A stretch of 64,000 nucleotides of DNA from Rhyzopertha dominica (lineage: Eukaryota; Arthropoda; Insecta; Coleoptera; Bostrichidae). This document shows positions 63,871-64,000 of the stretch, one piece after another. Position 1 is the stretch's first letter, and each line of letters begins with the position of its first letter. Location: assembly GCA_025024175.1 (NCBI GenBank), contig QCXZ01000137.1, forward strand, positions 72,354,680-72,418,679. The letters are read 5' to 3'. The position numbers and the translations under genes were made by a program. Under the pieces are notes generated by a model that saw only the letters and a list, made by a program, of their open reading frames with translations, did not search any database and had not been told where the DNA came from.

Positions 63871-64000
63871 ATCCTTTGTAGCTGGCCATTCCACAGTGGT
63901 CTGGCCAAAACTCAAAAAGTTGAATATTTTGCTTGAAATTCTATACTTGGGGGTTTTAGGGATTAGTGAATTTAAAGATGAACTCAAAAATCGAAAATTC

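Overview
This is an AT-rich eukaryotic window from an animal, almost certainly an arthropod and most likely an insect. The evidence is: spliced genes with canonical GT/AG introns of about 50 bp up to 14 kb; an alpha-tubulin gene with its first intron directly after the start codon (as in Drosophila alpha-tubulins); a malic enzyme closest by eye to insect Men-b; and a dense background of decayed Tc1/mariner, hAT and non-LTR elements. I cannot name the species. Scattered single Ns show a draft assembly.

Three host genes are secure. (1) Malic enzyme, minus strand, seven exons between 10657 and 17241; its N-terminal exon is not found. (2) DNA ligase III, plus strand, one uninterrupted 891-codon frame at 31734-34409 with PARP-type zinc finger, ligase core and BRCT domain. 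(3) Alpha-tubulin, plus strand: exon 1 ends with the ATG at 40027-40029, a 14.4 kb intron follows, and five more exons run to 61790. These give residues 1-319; the last ~130 residues lie beyond the window. The genes share no pathway and do not form an operon-like unit.

Less certain candidates, found by reading splice sites and codon phase by eye: a minus-strand gene beginning with an N-myristoylation-type exon at 7141, with phase-compatible exons at 2252-2187 and 1197-1165; a two-exon secreted-peptide-like gene antisense inside tubulin intron 1 (49753-49449); and a retrocopy-like disrupted coiled-coil ORF at 36666-37087 between 22-bp direct repeats.

Layout: 1-10 kb, one possible gene, a 435-bp palindromic element, a CXC-motif relic and an RT relic; 10.2-17.3 kb, malic enzyme, whose 3.7 kb intron carries two foldback elements; 17.3-31.5 kb, intergenic, rich in relics (Tc1, THAP, two mariners arranged head to head); 31.7-34.5 kb, LIG3; 34.5-39.9 kb, intergenic with the retrocopy and a dispersed repeat; 40-61.8 kb, alpha-tubulin, whose introns hold Tc1, mariner and non-LTR relics plus two repeat families; 61.8-64 kb, an internally deleted hAT copy and a mariner relic. 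I found no rRNA, convincing tRNA or CRISPR array. The most unusual DNA structure is the four-armed foldback at 14258-16077.
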